Part shown: one piece after another, positions 21,436-34,133 of the stretch
Layout of the letters: every line of letters begins with the position of its first letter
Numbering within the stretch: position 1 is the stretch's first letter
From: Temnopleurus reevesii
Taxonomy: Eukaryota; Echinodermata; Echinoidea; Temnopleuroida; Temnopleuridae
Assembly: GCA_036244855.1 (NCBI GenBank)
Contig: BQKZ01000789.1
Span: 53,394-117,393, forward strand
DNA: 64,000 bases
Direction: 5' to 3'
Notes under the pieces: generated by a model
Database searches by the model: none
The model's input: the letters and a program-made list of their open reading frames with translations, nothing else
What the model was told of the DNA's origin: nothing
Position numbers and translations under genes: made by a program

Positions 21436-22545
21436 TGAGGGTTATTGTTATAAGTTGGGCCTGATCTGGTAGAAAAACTTATTTTATTTACTTATTTTTT
21501 TTTTTTTTGGGGGGGGGAGTGGTGGAGGAGAAGGGGGCTCGAGCATATATGCAAATGCATCAATTTTTAAATGAAAGGTTGAATGGTTCGAATCATACCT
21601 GTTACATTTTGTTGCCTGCATAGAAAAAAAGGTCATGTGTATTATGCTGCACTTTACCCAGGTGAGGCGAAAGGATATCAATCAGAATTTCTTCTGAAAT
21701 TTTAAAGCACCAGTAATACAATCTTTTCTAAATCATATGTAATAAATATGGAATGACACAATTGCCAGTACCTTACTATTTTTTTGTTTTATTTGATGGA
21801 ATATTCAGTTGAAAATGTATTTTTTGCAATGTCAATTGTTTTTATGTTTTGAGGGAAAAACCTACTGTCATATTTTATAGATGTTATATCGTGTCCAGAA
21901 GCTTTAACTGCAAATCGTGATTCCTGCATGTCGCCAAGGATTTTTGATCACTATCTCTGCATTTTTAGGTCCGCCTCTTCTGAAATGACCTATTTTTTTC
22001 AAACAAGCAAGGCCAAAGATACGGGTGTAATGCTCGGCTTAAATCTGATATAATCGAATCAGCTTTTCTTCTTCTTATCCATAATGCACAAGCTGGAAGG
22101 CAGAAAGTTCCATATAAGATCTTTTCGAAGGAGATCTTTGTCAAATCTTGTTTTGCCCGCGGTGATAACAAATAATGTTAAAAACATTACGTAGCTGCAA
22201 GTGCAGATTTATCAAGGAATGTAGTCATATTTAAGGGAACAAATTTCATATTGTTATATGATTGTGCTGTGCAGTGAATTGCTAAGGGGTTTGTTATATG
22301 TGGATAAGTGCTATCAAAGAGGATTTAGAAGTTCTGAGAGTGTAAAACCATTTTGCTAACTTTTTTATTTGATTTGTTTCATGTAGATCTTACATGATTT
22401 CAGAAAAGAAATTTTTGCAATAAGAGTGCTCTTCAAAGGGTATACTAGTATCGCATATAGTTAGCTGATCGTTATTTGCTGCCATTTTTTTGGTGTAAAC
22501 TTATTTTATTGTTCAATACTGTCAATGCAGATACAATGAGAACAC
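21436..22545. other. AT-rich stretch with a G-rich patch
   Basis: A T-run followed by a G-run and GGAG repeats lies at about 21497-21540; it has several G-runs and could form a G-quadruplex. No gene recognised. Confidence 0.45.
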
Positions 22546-22730
22546 TCTTCAATGTACTATATTTTAGTGTACATAAGTTTATACGAATTCATTGAATTTA
22601 AGACCTTTTCACACATTAGCCAGTTATTATTTTTACATTGTACACAAGTATATGGGCATCCTAATTAATGAAAATATTTGTGAATTAATGGTTGCAAAAT
22701 TCATGAAAATGAAATCCCAGCTAAAAGTTT
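22546..22730 (-). repeat. Dispersed repeat R2, inverted copy
   Basis: Read on the minus strand, TAATAACTGGCTAATGTG and AAATTCAATGAATTCGT correspond to motifs at 10187-10345 and 46096-46285. The far end, ATGAAAATGAAATCCCAGC on the plus strand, continues beyond the aligned part. Confidence 0.5.
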
Positions 22731-22879
22731 AGCTATACATTATTTTTTGATAAAGAAACACACCATGGAATCAGCACGCAGACATTGATAGAATAGTTGT
22801 AAATTGTTCATTTTGTTTTATTGATGTAGCACAAAGTCTATAATTGTGCTTTATTTATTTTTAAAGAAGAAATTTCACA

Positions 22880-22950
22880 CTGGTGCCCATTTACCTCACC
22901 TTGGTTGAGTGCAACACAATCTACATGAATTTCTTGCTGATAATTTAGGA
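22880..22950 (-). mobile_element. SINE fragment
   Basis: GGTGCCCATTTACCTCACC, GAGTGCAACACAATC and GAATTTCTTGCTGA match the body of the SINE at 1238-1546. The tRNA-like head and tail are absent. Confidence 0.75.
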
Positions 22951-24005
22951 AAGACAAAGAGGTGTGCTCAATTAGTGATGTTTAGAATGATTCTAAATTT
23001 AACACATTTTAAGGTGAAATTTAAATAAAACAGCCACGAAGAGTCTAGCTTAAACAGGTACGAACCATTTTTGTTTTAGACCGACCAGTTTTCTACCACC
23101 ATTATGACGAGGTCCTGCTGTTTTTGTTGTTGTGAAAGCACTTCTTAGCAGGTGTCCTGAAAGTTCACACACTCATATTCAATTATCTTAACCCATCAGC
23201 TCTCAAAACTAAGCGGATTCACCTTTAAAACCGCACAGCAGGGGGAGATTGGCAATCAGCGGGTTAAATGCTGTGGAAGGTAATTGCCTGTATTCTAAAG
23301 AGATGAGGTGGAAAATTCAATCTAGTCGCCATGGTGATAAAATTGATCTTCATCCTCCGATAGGAAAAAAAGCATCCTCGTTCTCTTTGAAATATGAAAT
23401 TAAGCAAAAATGACTGCGTTTTTCCCAATCTGTTTACAAGTGCTGAGTGATGATGTTAAACCGTCAACGATCAAAGGTTCCCATCTTAAAAGAATCACTT
23501 CCGTTCTGCAGGTTCAATTAATTTTTTTTTCAAGATGCAGAGTATTTGATAGGAATATATTGAAAGCTTTATAAACCCCTTTTTGTTCGATATTTATCGG
23601 GAATATAACTGGCATATTTATTTTCTTGTTGGTGAGTGTGATATTATTTTAAATATGGATAAATCGAGAGACACCAGAAATAAAGGCATTATTTACCAAT
23701 GTCAAATTGTTACAAGACAGGTTTTGAATTTTAATTTTTTATGTAATTGAAACTAAGAATATCTGAGAGTATGACAATGAAATAAACATTTACTACCAGA
23801 AACGAGGAAACATTGATCAGCACTCAGAAAGTATGTGGCTTTGAGCTAGTGAAACTTTCATGCTCAATTTGCCAAAGCTCCCCGCAGAGGTTCATTTGTG
23901 TGTCGTGCATTGCTGATGCAAAATAAGCTGCTGGCCGCACATTTTCTTCTTGAATCATACAGGACAGCTTAAAAAAGGAATGCAAAAAAGTTTGATGCTC
24001 AAACG
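22951..24005. other. Stretch with no recognised gene
   Basis: No frame, element boundary or RNA gene recognised. Sequence between about 23160 and 23500 is of ordinary complexity and appears unique in the window. Confidence 0.45.
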
Positions 24006-24540
24006 ATTGCGAAGAAACAAGAGAAGACTTTTTAAATTTGAGAGGTTTGAAGACACAAAGTGAGAAGGCGCAGAATCAACAAGCGAGGGGGCAAGAAGGC
24101 CGATTATGGAATACGAAGAAGATGGATCTTTGTAGATGTGAGACGGGGGTTTGGGAGGAAGAGAGTGACGGCAGGGAAAAGACGAGTGGGTATTTAACAT
24201 GTAAGAAGGAATATTTCCGTTTTGAAGGTCAGGCGGGGTAAAAGGAGACAAGGTAAATATATGTAGCTGAGGATGAATAGGGAAGATTGAATTCTGTCTA
24301 TATGTGAGATAGAATCTATTTGCAGAGTAGGATTTACAGGGAGTCAGGGAAGGAGGATGAGGAAGACGATATGAGAGATGATGTAAAGTAGTACGAGAGA
24401 AGGGAAAAAGTGACGGAAATCGAAGAAAGATAGATAAAGGTAGAGTGAAAAAAGAAGGGGGATGGATGAATGTCGAAATAAAAGAATGAACAGAAAAATA
24501 AGAATGGAATGGTAAGGGGTAATGAGAGGGGACAATGTTT
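24006..24540 (+). repeat. Purine-rich tract
   Basis: A long imperfect GA-rich region. It opens a 215-codon frame on the minus strand (23955-24602) rich in Ser, Pro, Phe and Leu. This is what a pyrimidine-rich strand gives by chance and is not called a gene. Confidence 0.7.
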
Positions 24541-24635
24541 AAAATTATAAAATAATTGAAATATTTTGATGTAATTAAAAGAACTTGTTGATCATTGTTC
24601 AAGCTTACTGATTGAACAAAATTTCAAGAAAAGAT

Positions 24636-24745
24636 TTGATTTGATTAATTTTATTTCCATTTCAATATCATTTTTACAATTTCAACAACAAATTATAATC
24701 ATTTGCAAGAAAAACAAAAATATTTACAAAGACAGGTCATGATAC
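24636..24745 (-). repeat. Possible retroelement 3' end, reversed
   Basis: A block starting TTTATTTCCATTTCAATATC followed by A-rich 'atatttacaaagac' resembles 38615-38700 in pattern. Such T-rich to A-rich blocks are typical of reversed non-LTR retroelement 3' ends. No reverse transcriptase sequence is present, so the call is weak. Confidence 0.25.
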
Positions 24746-24859
24746 ATAATGTTTGAAAAGCAGGTGATAGAGAGATGGAGGGGCATGCCGAAAAAGCGAG
24801 GCTTGTAGAACGCATGCCCCTTGAAGAAGATGTTGGTTTTGCAAGGATCATGAATGATT

Positions 24860-27800
24860 TTCTACATCTTCCACTTATTGTACTCCTAAGGCCACTTGGA
24901 GGATGAAGAGAAATTATATGCTCCGAGAGAAAGAGAAATTGAGTTTTACGGCTTGTAGCATTAAATTTTGAATATTTACGCCAAGAGAAGAAGAGAGAAA
25001 GAGGGACTGACCTTTAATGTCACCATCCAAAAGACCCGACCAGGGTCCGAACCCGCAGAGCAGGAACCAACCCAAATCAATTTATGACTGGCCCAAACAG
25101 CATGATTTCAGTTGCATGCCACTGACACCCAGCCCTCTACCAAATGCTATGCTTCAAGTATGAGTACACCTATAAAAAAATGATGCAATCTATGTGTAAC
25201 ATGAGGGATATAATACACCCTTCACCTCTTGTAGTTGTAAGACCATCAGAAGGAGGAAAAGTAAAGGGTTATACTGACTCCTAGTGTGAATGTACCTTCC
25301 GAACAAAATTCTATGAAAAGATGCTATCCGTGTAGAGCATGAGTGACGCATTACATCCTCTACATCTCGTCCTCCTTAGGTCAACATGAGGATGAAGAGA
25401 AAAGGGTTATGGTTCTAGTATGAAGGCACCTATTAAACAAGTCCTAAGAAACTATGCGATCCTCCCGCCTTTTAACATGAGGGATGTATTGCACCCTCTA
25501 CCTCTTGTACATTTTAGATTAACATGAAGATGAAGAGAAAAGGTTTATGGTTCTAGTAGGAAGGCACGCCACCCATCAAACAAAATACAAAGAAAAGATG
25601 CGATCAGTGTAGAACATGAATGATGCATTGCAATCTCCACATCTCGTCCTCCTTAGGTCAACATGAGGATGAAGAGAAAAGGATTATGGTTCTAGTATGA
25701 AGGCACCTATCAAACAAAATACCAAGAAAAGATGTGATCCGTGAAGAACATAAATGATGCATTACATCCTCCACATCTCGTCCTCCTTAGGTCAACATGA
25801 GGATGAAGAGAAAAGGTTTTTGTTTCCAATGTGAAATACCCATCAAACAAAATACCAAGAAAAGATGCGATTCGTGTAGAATATGAGTTATGCATTACAT
25901 CCTCCACATCTCATTCTCGTAAGGTCAGCATGAGGATGAAGAGAAAAGGGGTATGATTCTAGTATGAAGGCAGCTACCAAAAGAAATACCAAGAAAAGAT
26001 GCGATCTGTGTAGAACATGAGGATGAAGAGAAAAGGGTTATGGTTCTAGTATGAAGGCAGCTGCCAAAAGAAATACCAAGAAAAGATGCGATCTGTGTAG
26101 AACATGAGGATGAAGAGAAAAGGGTTATGGTTCTAGTATGAAGGCACCTACCAAAAGAAATACCAAGAAAAGATGCGATCTGTGTAGAACATGAGGATGA
26201 AGAGAAAAGGGTTATGGTTCTAGTATGGAGGCACCTATCAAACAAAATACCAAGAAAAGATGTGATCCTTGTAGAACATGAGTGATTGCGTTACATCCTC
26301 CACATCTCTTCCTCCTACGCTCAACATGAGGATGAAGAGAAAAGGGTTATGGTGAAGGAACCTATTAAACATAATACCAAGAAAGGATGCCATCCTCTTT
26401 GCTGTCAAAATGAGGGATGTACTGCATCCTCCAACCCTTGTATTTGTAAAGTCTCCAGGAGGGTGAAGAGAAAAGGGTTAAGGTCCTAATAGCATGAAGG
26501 CATCTACCAAAAGAAATACCAAGAAAAGATTTGATCCTGTAGAACATGAATGATGCATTAAATCCTCCACATCTCGTCCTCCTAAGGTCAACATGAGGAT
26601 GAAGAGAAAAGGATTATGGTTCCAGTATGAAGGCACCTATTAAAAATGATACCAAGAAAAGATGTAATCCTTGTAGAACATGAGCGATGCATTGCATCGT
26701 CCACATCTCGTCCTCATCGGGTCAACATGAGGATGAAGAGAAAAGGGTCATGGTTCGAGTATGAAGGCACCTATTAAACAAAATACCAAGAAAAGATGCA
26801 ACCATCTTTGCTGTCAAAATGAGGGATGTTTTGCATCCTCCAACCCGTGTATACCTAAGGTGAATGGGAGGATGAGAAAATGGTTTTGGCCCTAGTTTGA
26901 AGGCACCCATTGGCAGAAACCCAAAGAAAATATGCGATCCATGTGGAATACACCCTACACCTCTTGTACTCCTAACTTCAACAGAAGGAGGAAGAGAAAA
27001 GGGTTATGGTTCTAGTATGAAGGCACCTATCAAACATAATACCAAGAAAAGATGCGATCCGTGTAGAACATGAGTTATGCATTACATCCTCCACATCTCG
27101 TCCTCCTTAGGTCAACATGAGGATGAAAAGAAAAGTGTTATGGTTCTAGTAGGAAGGCATCTATCAAACAAAATACCAAAAAAATATGCAATCTTTGTAG
27201 AACATGAGTGATGTAATACACCCTTCACCTATTCTACTTCTAAGGTCAACATGAGGATGAAGAGAAAAGGGTTATGGTTCTAGTATGAAGGCACCTATCA
27301 AACAACTTACCAAGAAAAGATGCGATCCTTGTAGAACATGAGTGATGCATTGCAATCTCCACATCTCGTCCTCATCAGGTCAACATGAGGATGAAGAGAA
27401 AAGGTTTATGGTGAAGGAACCTATTAAACATAATACCAAGAAAAGATGCGATCCTCTTAACTGTCCAAATGAGGGATGTACTGCATCGGTCAACCCTTGT
27501 ATTCTTAAGATCAACAAGAGGATGACTATAGATGGTATAATGCTAGTGTGAATGTACCTACAAAGAGAAATACCAAGAAAAGATGCGATCCGTGTAGAAC
27601 ATGAGTGATGCATTACATCCTCCACATCTCATCCTTCTAAGTTCAACATGAGAATGAAGAGAAAAGTGTTATGGTTCTAGTAGGAAGGCACCCATCAAAC
27701 AACTTACCAAGAAAAGATGCGATCAGTGTAGAACATGAGTGATGCATTGCAATCTCCACATCTCGTCCTCCTTAGGTCAACATGAGGATGAAGAGAAAAG

Positions 27801-27960
27801 GGTTATGGTGCAGGAACCTATTAAACATCATACCAAAAAAAGATGCCATCCTCTTTGCTGTCAAAATGAGGGATGTACTGCATCCTCCAACCCTTGTATT
27901 TGTAAGGTCAACAGGGAGATGAAGATAAATGCTCCGCTCCTAATGAGACGAGATGTTTAT
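24860..27960 (+). repeat. Minisatellite of about 134 bp, roughly twenty units
   Basis: The marker ACATGAGGATGAAGAGAAAA recurs at 25661, 25795, 25928 (one base different), 26324, 26591 and 26725 and beyond, typically 130-137 bp apart. Each unit also holds TACCAAGAAAAGATGCGATC and CATCCTCCACATCTCGTCC. A second unit type replaces part of this with GTCAAAATGAGGGATGTACT (near 26405, 26813, 27463 and 27863). Edge units are the most diverged, as expected from unequal exchange. The unit length is not a multiple of three, which argues against coding, despite many short frames. Confidence 0.95.
25928..26188 (+). repeat. Three 87-bp deletion units within the minisatellite
   Basis: Units start at 25928, 26015 and 26102 with a period of exactly 87. 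Each lacks the 47 bp that in the full unit lies between two AACATGAG copies (one before TGATGC, one before GATGAAG). A deletion between these 8-bp direct repeats, followed by amplification of the short form, explains the sub-array. Confidence 0.9.
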
Positions 27961-28440
27961 TTGTGCGGGATGATGAGGTACTTATCAACAGCAGAGATAA
28001 ATTACCCCCTTTTTTCACTCTTAGAAGTTGAAGTTTGGTGATTCTTATTTTTGTGTAAATATATTCAAGCATCTCACTTTCCCTATGTGCTCAATTGGGG
28101 TGTTCCGTTGTTGAAGATCTATTCACTGAGAACAGAAGGGAAAAAGGACTGGGACAAAGTAAACAATTTAATTCAAACATTTTCAATAGCTTTATGATCG
28201 CAAAAGAAAATCTCAGGCACTGCTCTTGTTCAACATTTTCCACACAATAAGAAGGATTGGAATTTCTTTTGAGTTCATCTAGCTATTGTAAATTCTTGAA
28301 GGGAGGTTGTTTACTTTGTCTAGGGAACAGTTTTCCTTTTCACAGCTGATTAGCAGTTTCAGACATTGTGAAAATATATTCAATACTTTACTGCACAGTT
28401 CTATGTGAAAAAGTTGCTACACAAAATGTACTTTGTTTAA
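27961..28440. repeat. Old dispersed repeat R4, second copy
   Basis: About 28120-28400 aligns loosely with 14755-15060 (CTCTTGTTCAACATTTTCC, CATCTAGCTATTGTAA, 'gaggttgtttactt'). Non-coding. Confidence 0.4.
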
Positions 28441-28542
28441 GCCTCGGTCACATAGGACCCGGGAAGCAACACGATTCACCTCAACTCGTTGTTCTGAGGC
28501 AGTTAATTGTGTGTTGCTTCCAGGGTCCTATGTGACCGGGGC
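28441..28542. mobile_element. MITE, family A, internally deleted
   Basis: The termini GCCTCGGTCACATAGGA and TCCTATGTGACCGGGGC are near-perfect inverted repeats. Inner arms GGAAGCAACACGATTC and 'gtgttgcttcc' are shortened on the right. It is about 102 bp against 127 for the copy at 2259. Confidence 0.88.
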
Positions 28543-29150
28543 TATAACAATCCTGCTAAAATGCATAGCAAATTGCGATGCAATACCAGGAAAATTCTTC
28601 CCTGTTGTCCCAGGCCTTTGTTCCTTTTTTGCCCACAGTGATTGCTCTCCTTATTCTGTCTCTTGTTTTTCGTATAAGGAGAGGACATCGTTCTTCATTT
28701 TCACTTGTGAATGGATGAGATGATGGGATGCTTTTCCTTTTCTAAATTTGTTTAGGCATCACACGTTGCCTCAATCATTCAATGTAGTTTGTTATCTCCT
28801 TTGTCTTTTGTTGGATCCGAGATAATTATTCAACGCTCTCCTTTTTGGGGAGAAATTCTTGCTGTCTTTGGCTAAGATTTTTACAAAATCACTCTCATTT
28901 TATATTATTTGAAAAATGTTGCTGTATTTCTTTAATTCTCAAATCATCTAGGACTTGCCTCTAAAAAGTATGTAGATTAATTGTTTTTAGCTTAAAACTT
29001 TGCATTTTTGCCCTTTCTTTGGATTATAGTATGTCTGCTTTACTCTTCTCTTTACTTTGCTTTACTTTACTCTTAATTATTCATTTTTATGGCATTTTAC
29101 CAGCTCTTATTTTTTAGCTTTTTTTTTCTTATTGCTACTCTTCTTCACCC
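28543..29150. other. AT-rich stretch, nothing recognised
   Basis: No gene, RNA or element boundary seen between the family A MITE and the pyrimidine-rich region. Confidence 0.5.
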
Positions 29151-29900
29151 ATCTATCTCACTCTGACTGTCTCTGTGTGTCTCCCCCCCCCCTTTCTATC
29201 TCTTTCTCTCTGTGGGTCTGTCTATCTCTGACCCCGTTTACACCGACTTTTAGGCCGGCCTAGTTTTTGGTGTAAAAGCTTGCTGGCCCAATTGCGGTAC
29301 CAAATGCCGGCCTAATTTTGGACCACCTCTGGCGGTTGTCTCGGGCCGGCCTAGTTTCGATGTAAATGCGCGTTGGCCCAAATGAGGGCCCGCTCACGAT
29401 TGTGACGTCATGTCTCATTGTTTTGAGAGTTTTGCCTGCGGAGTTTTGACTCTCCTCGCATCATCTGAATTAAAGTTTACATGCAGAGCGCTGCTACCGT
29501 CCAAATACTGAACAAGTTAGGCCGGCCTAAAAGTTTAGGTGTAAACAGGTAACCGAGCGGGACCGGGTACCGCAATTGGGCCGGCGGTGTAAACGGGGTC
29601 TCTGTCTTTCTCTAGGTTTCTCTTTCACTCTTTATGTGCATGTGTCTGTCTGTCTCCCACAAACTTCCCCATTCTTCTCATTTTCTATCGGCCTCTCTCC
29701 CCTTGCCACAATTTATCACTCTTTATTTTCCTTTTATCATCTGTCTTTCTCCATCTCCATTTATCACAATCTCTCTCCATCAAATTCCATTCCACATTTC
29801 CTTCCTGTGGACCTTGTGTTCTGTTTCAGATTTCCATTTTGCTTTCATCTGGATCTCACTTCACCCAACATAGATTTTTTCCAAGGCTTAAGCTTTTTCT
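29151..29900 (+). repeat. Pyrimidine-rich region split by a MITE
   Basis: CT-rich, TCTG- and TCTC-bearing sequence lies on both sides of the family C element (29230-29600). The frames read through it are low in complexity. Confidence 0.7.
29230..29600. mobile_element. MITE, family C, 3-bp target duplication
   Basis: The termini GACCCCGTTTACACCG and CGGTGTAAACGGGGTC are perfect inverted repeats. TCT flanks both ends, although the CT-rich target makes this weaker evidence than usual. Inner arms include AGGCCGGCCTA on both sides and GGTACCGCAATTGGGCCGGC on the right with its complement on the left. It is 371 bp. A related, disrupted copy spans 62883-63346. Confidence 0.9.
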
Positions 29901-30251
29901 CCTTTCTCCAATTCTTTTACTGAGAAAAATTGATTCCAAATGACAATCATTTCCGGACAATATCCATCTAAAACCACGTCCTAGGGCTAAATCAAGATTT
30001 GGTTGAAGCCGTGAATGGAATCTTCCAGGGTCCAACGTTCCCATATATAGTTCCGTTATAATTTTTTTCCCATGGAATAGATGGATCCATGCGAGAGGGA
30101 TGTAGAAACTACCCCCAACTAAACGTACCACTGAAATACCCAAAGCGACATACAGCAATACTTTTCTTCATTCAATCATTGATTAGGCATTGACATGTTT
30201 CAATAATGATTATGTAAAATCATTGCATACCATTTGAAAATTAATTATACA
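29901..30251. other. Stretch with no recognised gene
   Basis: A 100-codon minus-strand frame (29856-30158) has no domain I recognise. Nothing else seen. Confidence 0.4.
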
Positions 30252-30435
30252 TAGTGGGTGTTGCTACAAAGCTCTGATTAATTTCAAGTTGCTGTCGATT
30301 GCAAAGCGCTAATCAAATCCATTGTTTCGTGTGTGTCTAGTCAAAAGCGCAGACAGTGCGCAAATGAAAATACACATACTAATTGGCAACTTACCTGTGA
30401 TCACCTGCAACTTGGTAGCGACACGCCCTTAGTGC
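30252..30435. mobile_element. Decayed MITE, family D
   Basis: Ends GGGTGTTGCTACAAAG and CTTGGTAGCGACACGCCC are mutated inverted repeats. The internal CATTGTTTCGTG and 'gcgcaaatgaaaata' match the copy at 38132-38311. It contains a minus-strand CAGGTAAGT that lacks a pyrimidine tract. Confidence 0.7.
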
Positions 30436-33235
30436 AACACTAAAGAATTATCAATCATGTAAACAGTGTTAGGGTATTCATATCTAATGTAGATAGCTGT
30501 GCAAAGACGATTAAAAACATGTAAAACAAGTAAAAACTAGTCAAATCAAGCAAGAAATTTTAAGAAAAAAGTAAGAAGAATTGAAAATAGATACAAACAA
30601 GTGAAGCAAGTAAAACCTAGCCAAAACAAGTGAGAACAATTACAAACAAGAGTAAAAACAAGTAAAACACATGAAACAATTAAAGACAAACATAAGGAAA
30701 ATACATCAGTTTGGAATACTCATGTTAAATATTTACCACTCACCATGTTGCTTTTGATGGCAGAGTAAAAAAATATACACAGATTGTGTATGGGGATTCT
30801 TCTCCTTATTTTCATTTGTTATTCGAAACATTAAAATTGAAAATTTTAAAAATTTTATAAAAATTTGTCATACCCTTTGTTAAAACGAATAATTTTAAAA
30901 GAAAATTGCCCTAATTACTATTATTTTATTTTAGACAGTTCAATAAACTTATTCTTAGAGCATAAAAATATCTATATAGCAATTAACTCCGACTGCAGCA
31001 GATTCATATTTGAACCTTCTTTTCGCTACATTTGCTATCGTTTTTTTTGTTGTCACCGAAATTCGACAAATCGCTAAAAAATCCACCAACACATTCCAGC
31101 TCACTGTCCAAATCGCAGACAAGTCTTGGATAAAAGTGCATAAATATAGCAAACTATTTTTGGAAAGAGCAATTAAGTATTTCACAGAAACCAGGCATTA
31201 GCATAACTGTCATAGCATCCTTGTCCTTATGACAAAATAATGCTATAATGCAGTAGTCTTCTCGTACAGGCTCTGTTTGGACTCTGTTTGATGACAGTCT
31301 AAAGCTTAAATGAGTTTAGCATTTGTAAGCCCTATTTTTTGTGGATCTCAAACCCCTTCAATAGAAATAGGTTTAACATTTTGCCACAATTTTTTCAAAT
31401 AAGCAACAAAATACGTGACAAAAATGATTTTGTATTCTTTTGGTAGGTATATTCTCTGAAGAGTGCTTTTCGAAAATCAGTTTTTGACATTCCCCAAAAC
31501 TATTCAAAGTTTAACCAGATTGATACATTGCATGATACAAATAAGATTAATAAAGTAAAATGTTTATTTTGCTTGTGGGTCTTCGATAAAATTTGTTATA
31601 TGTTTTCCTGTTAATAGGGAATATCTGATTTTTTTCTTCTAAAATACTATCAAGGTCATGGTCACTGTACCTGGAAATTGTAGTATAAGGGTAAAGTCAA
31701 AAGGAATTCATGAAGCCTTCCAAAATGCAGAACTTAATTAGGCAGGAATTACAGTTTTAAAGTTTTTCTTTTTGAAGATGATGCAACAATTCTCAAAATT
31801 CACAGAAAGAAATTGGTTCAGAATCAAAAACTATTTAAATGATATAGATTTACTGTAATACCTGAATGCCTTCAATAATTGCTTTCAAATCTGGTTGCAT
31901 TAATTCAGCCAGGCTATTTCTATTATGAAAGCACAAATCCATTTGCCTAAAATAAATGGTAGATTAGCAAAGCTTAAATGCATTATATAAAATGCATACA
32001 CATACACACATCCCAATAGCAGCAGCGTAATCGTCTATTTTTGCCAAGCAATAAATACGGCTGGGAATCTTTTGTAAACACTTTGTCAAAATAAAAAAAA
32101 AAGATGAATCATACTGATATTTTGTATGCTGAATTGAATAATTACATGTAAAATTGAGTATATATTCACTGTTGTCTCTTATAATGAAAGAGGGAGAGAG
32201 AAAATGGAGGGAAAGAGCGAGAGATTCAAATTATATCTGAATTTTCATCCCAGAAGAAAAGTGACCTTGGCCTTTTGATTTCCGCAGAATAAAGCAGAAC
32301 AATGCAACTTTAATGAATTCTTTGAATTCTATAGAATTGCCGACTAGTGCATGTTTAGTGTTTCAATGCATATTGGGGAATTATTATGGAAGAAGAGACA
32401 GAGTATTAAAGAGTTTCCAACCGTTCCATAATGTGCTTGAGCTTTAATATTTCCATATGACTCCAAGGGTCTCATTACATGTGCATAGCTGCCGACTGTT
32501 ACTAATTTCTTAGTAATTGTTGCTAATTTTAGTCTCAGATTTGTCAAATTGGCAACAATAGCACCATGCATTTCAATTTCAATAATATGTGAAGATTACT
32601 CATTCGAACAGGAATTATTAACAATTTCCACTGGCTTATGTTGGCAGCTATGGAAGTGAATGACTGAAAAATGTGGTTATTGTTGTTAGGTCTCTTTCAC
32701 TTTTGTGCAGCTGTTGGGTTGTTCAAATTTTTATTTTGACCTCATGCATATTCTTGAACTGTTGGCATCACTGGTACTTTCTGTAATTAAAAAAAAATAT
32801 TCCATGCATTTTAATAAAGATATATTCACAAAGAACTAAGGAAAAACATATGCTGTGTAAATTATTTTCAGTCAATTATATGAAGGTGCAAACTGGACAA
32901 TTTATTGAACCTGTTGATCGGAATAAAGGACCTCTTTCTGGTCACCGTGATTAAGTGTTTTTTTTTCACCCTGGCTATAAACATTTGCATTAAAAAATAC
33001 CTGCATACAAAATATCCTTTTATCTTTGTTTTTGTTTTCATTATGTATGAAATTTAATTGTTGTTCCTCTGTGTTGTTAAGTTGCCAAATAGATATAAAA
33101 GATAAAACAACAACTGTCAAAGAAACAAATAAATTTTATGCTATATCTTAAGAATGACGAGTATAAATATGTTTGATCAAGATGTTTGACAGTTTTCCCA
33201 ATATAATATCACATTTCACTTTATGTAAATGCAAG
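30436..33235. other. AT-rich stretch, little recognised
   Basis: No gene seen in about 2.8 kb. A block of AAAACAAGT-like units recurs irregularly at about 30520-30690. An R1-like segment (CCTCATGCATATTCTTGAAC) lies near 32740. Confidence 0.45.
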
Positions 33236-33330
33236 TACATATATTGTAATAATGTTCTTTATTTCTCTTTTTTTTGTCCTTGAACCATCATCTTCCTTAC
33301 TGTCTTTGCTTCATCATTCTACAGGTAAGT
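33236..33330 (+). other. Candidate recursive splice site C
   Basis: An AG-free zone (33236-33321) with TTTATTTCTCTTTTTTTTGT and CTTTGCTTCATCATTCTACAG is joined directly to GTAAGTGG (junction 33324/33325). This is the cleanest of the four sites: the last 35 bases before the junction are almost all pyrimidine. It lies about 800 bp upstream of the candidate microexon at 34134. Use in vivo is inferred. Confidence 0.55.
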
Positions 33331-34105
33331 GGTATTTTAGATATGTCTTTCTAAGCACGTCTTTTGAAAATTTCTTATCCCCAAATTGTCGAATTTTCTT
33401 CCAGTAAATCCTTTTCCCCATAACCCATTCTGCTCTTTTCTGATTATATTTTGAGACAAATTTTCCTCCAGCGGGATATTAATTTTTGCATCCTTTGTTT
33501 CCTTTTAACTTTCTTTCAATGCACACATTTTTCATTGTGGTATAAATCACTTTCAAAATCCTGCATGAAACAAATAGAAAATGTACATTTTCTTTTGTTA
33601 AGAAAATCTTAGAAATCCCATTGTACTATACTAATAAAACTCTAACACATTTTAACATGAAATAATATTTTGTACTTAGACCGTGTACCCTTTCAGTGTT
33701 GTGATAGTGCATGTTTCTACAACACAAAAGACTTATAAAAGTTTTACTCTTAACTCTTTGACTGCACGAAATTATTTTGCACAAGTTTAATTTGCATTTG
33801 TGTATTATAATTGTTCTATTGTTGAAACTAATACACCTTTTAAACTTCTTTTTAAAAAATATATGTATTCCTTTGATTTCTTTGGGAATCATATGGATAA
33901 TTACACTAAAATAAGAATAGCTTGCCTAGAAAATAATTCACGTAAGGAATTTTATGATCAATTACAAATCACTGCACATCAATGGTGCTTTAAAAGGAGA
34001 AATCTACTTCACTCGCAAACTCTACAAGAGCATACAACAGTAACTTTGATTGCCTAGTGCTAATTCAAATTGCAGTCAATTATAACTTTTTGAGATATTT
34101 CCTTA
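33331..34105. other. AT-rich stretch between splice site C and the microexon candidate
   Basis: Short frames on both strands here overlap each other and have no recognisable domain. An acceptor-like TCGAATTTTCTTCCAG ends near 33404, but no donor follows at exon distance. Confidence 0.4.
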
Positions 34106-34133
34106 GATTTTTATCTCTTTCCTTGTCTTACAG

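Noticed and set aside
23955..24602. 215-codon minus-strand frame
   Set aside because: It is the pyrimidine strand of a purine-rich tract; Ser/Pro/Phe/Leu-rich composition with overlapping frames in other phases.
25925..26245. Repetitive 106-codon minus-strand protein in the minisatellite
   Set aside because: Only the 87-bp deletion units keep the frame; the normal unit of about 134 bp does not, so there is no selected protein.
24860..27960. CRISPR array
   Set aside because: Whole units repeat without unique spacers, in eukaryotic-type DNA.
28433..28723. 96-codon frame as a gene
   Set aside because: Its first third is the family A MITE and the rest has no recognisable domain.
30380..30400. 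Minus-strand CAGGTAAGT as a ratchet point
   Set aside because: No pyrimidine tract or AG-free zone upstream on that strand, and it lies in a decayed MITE.
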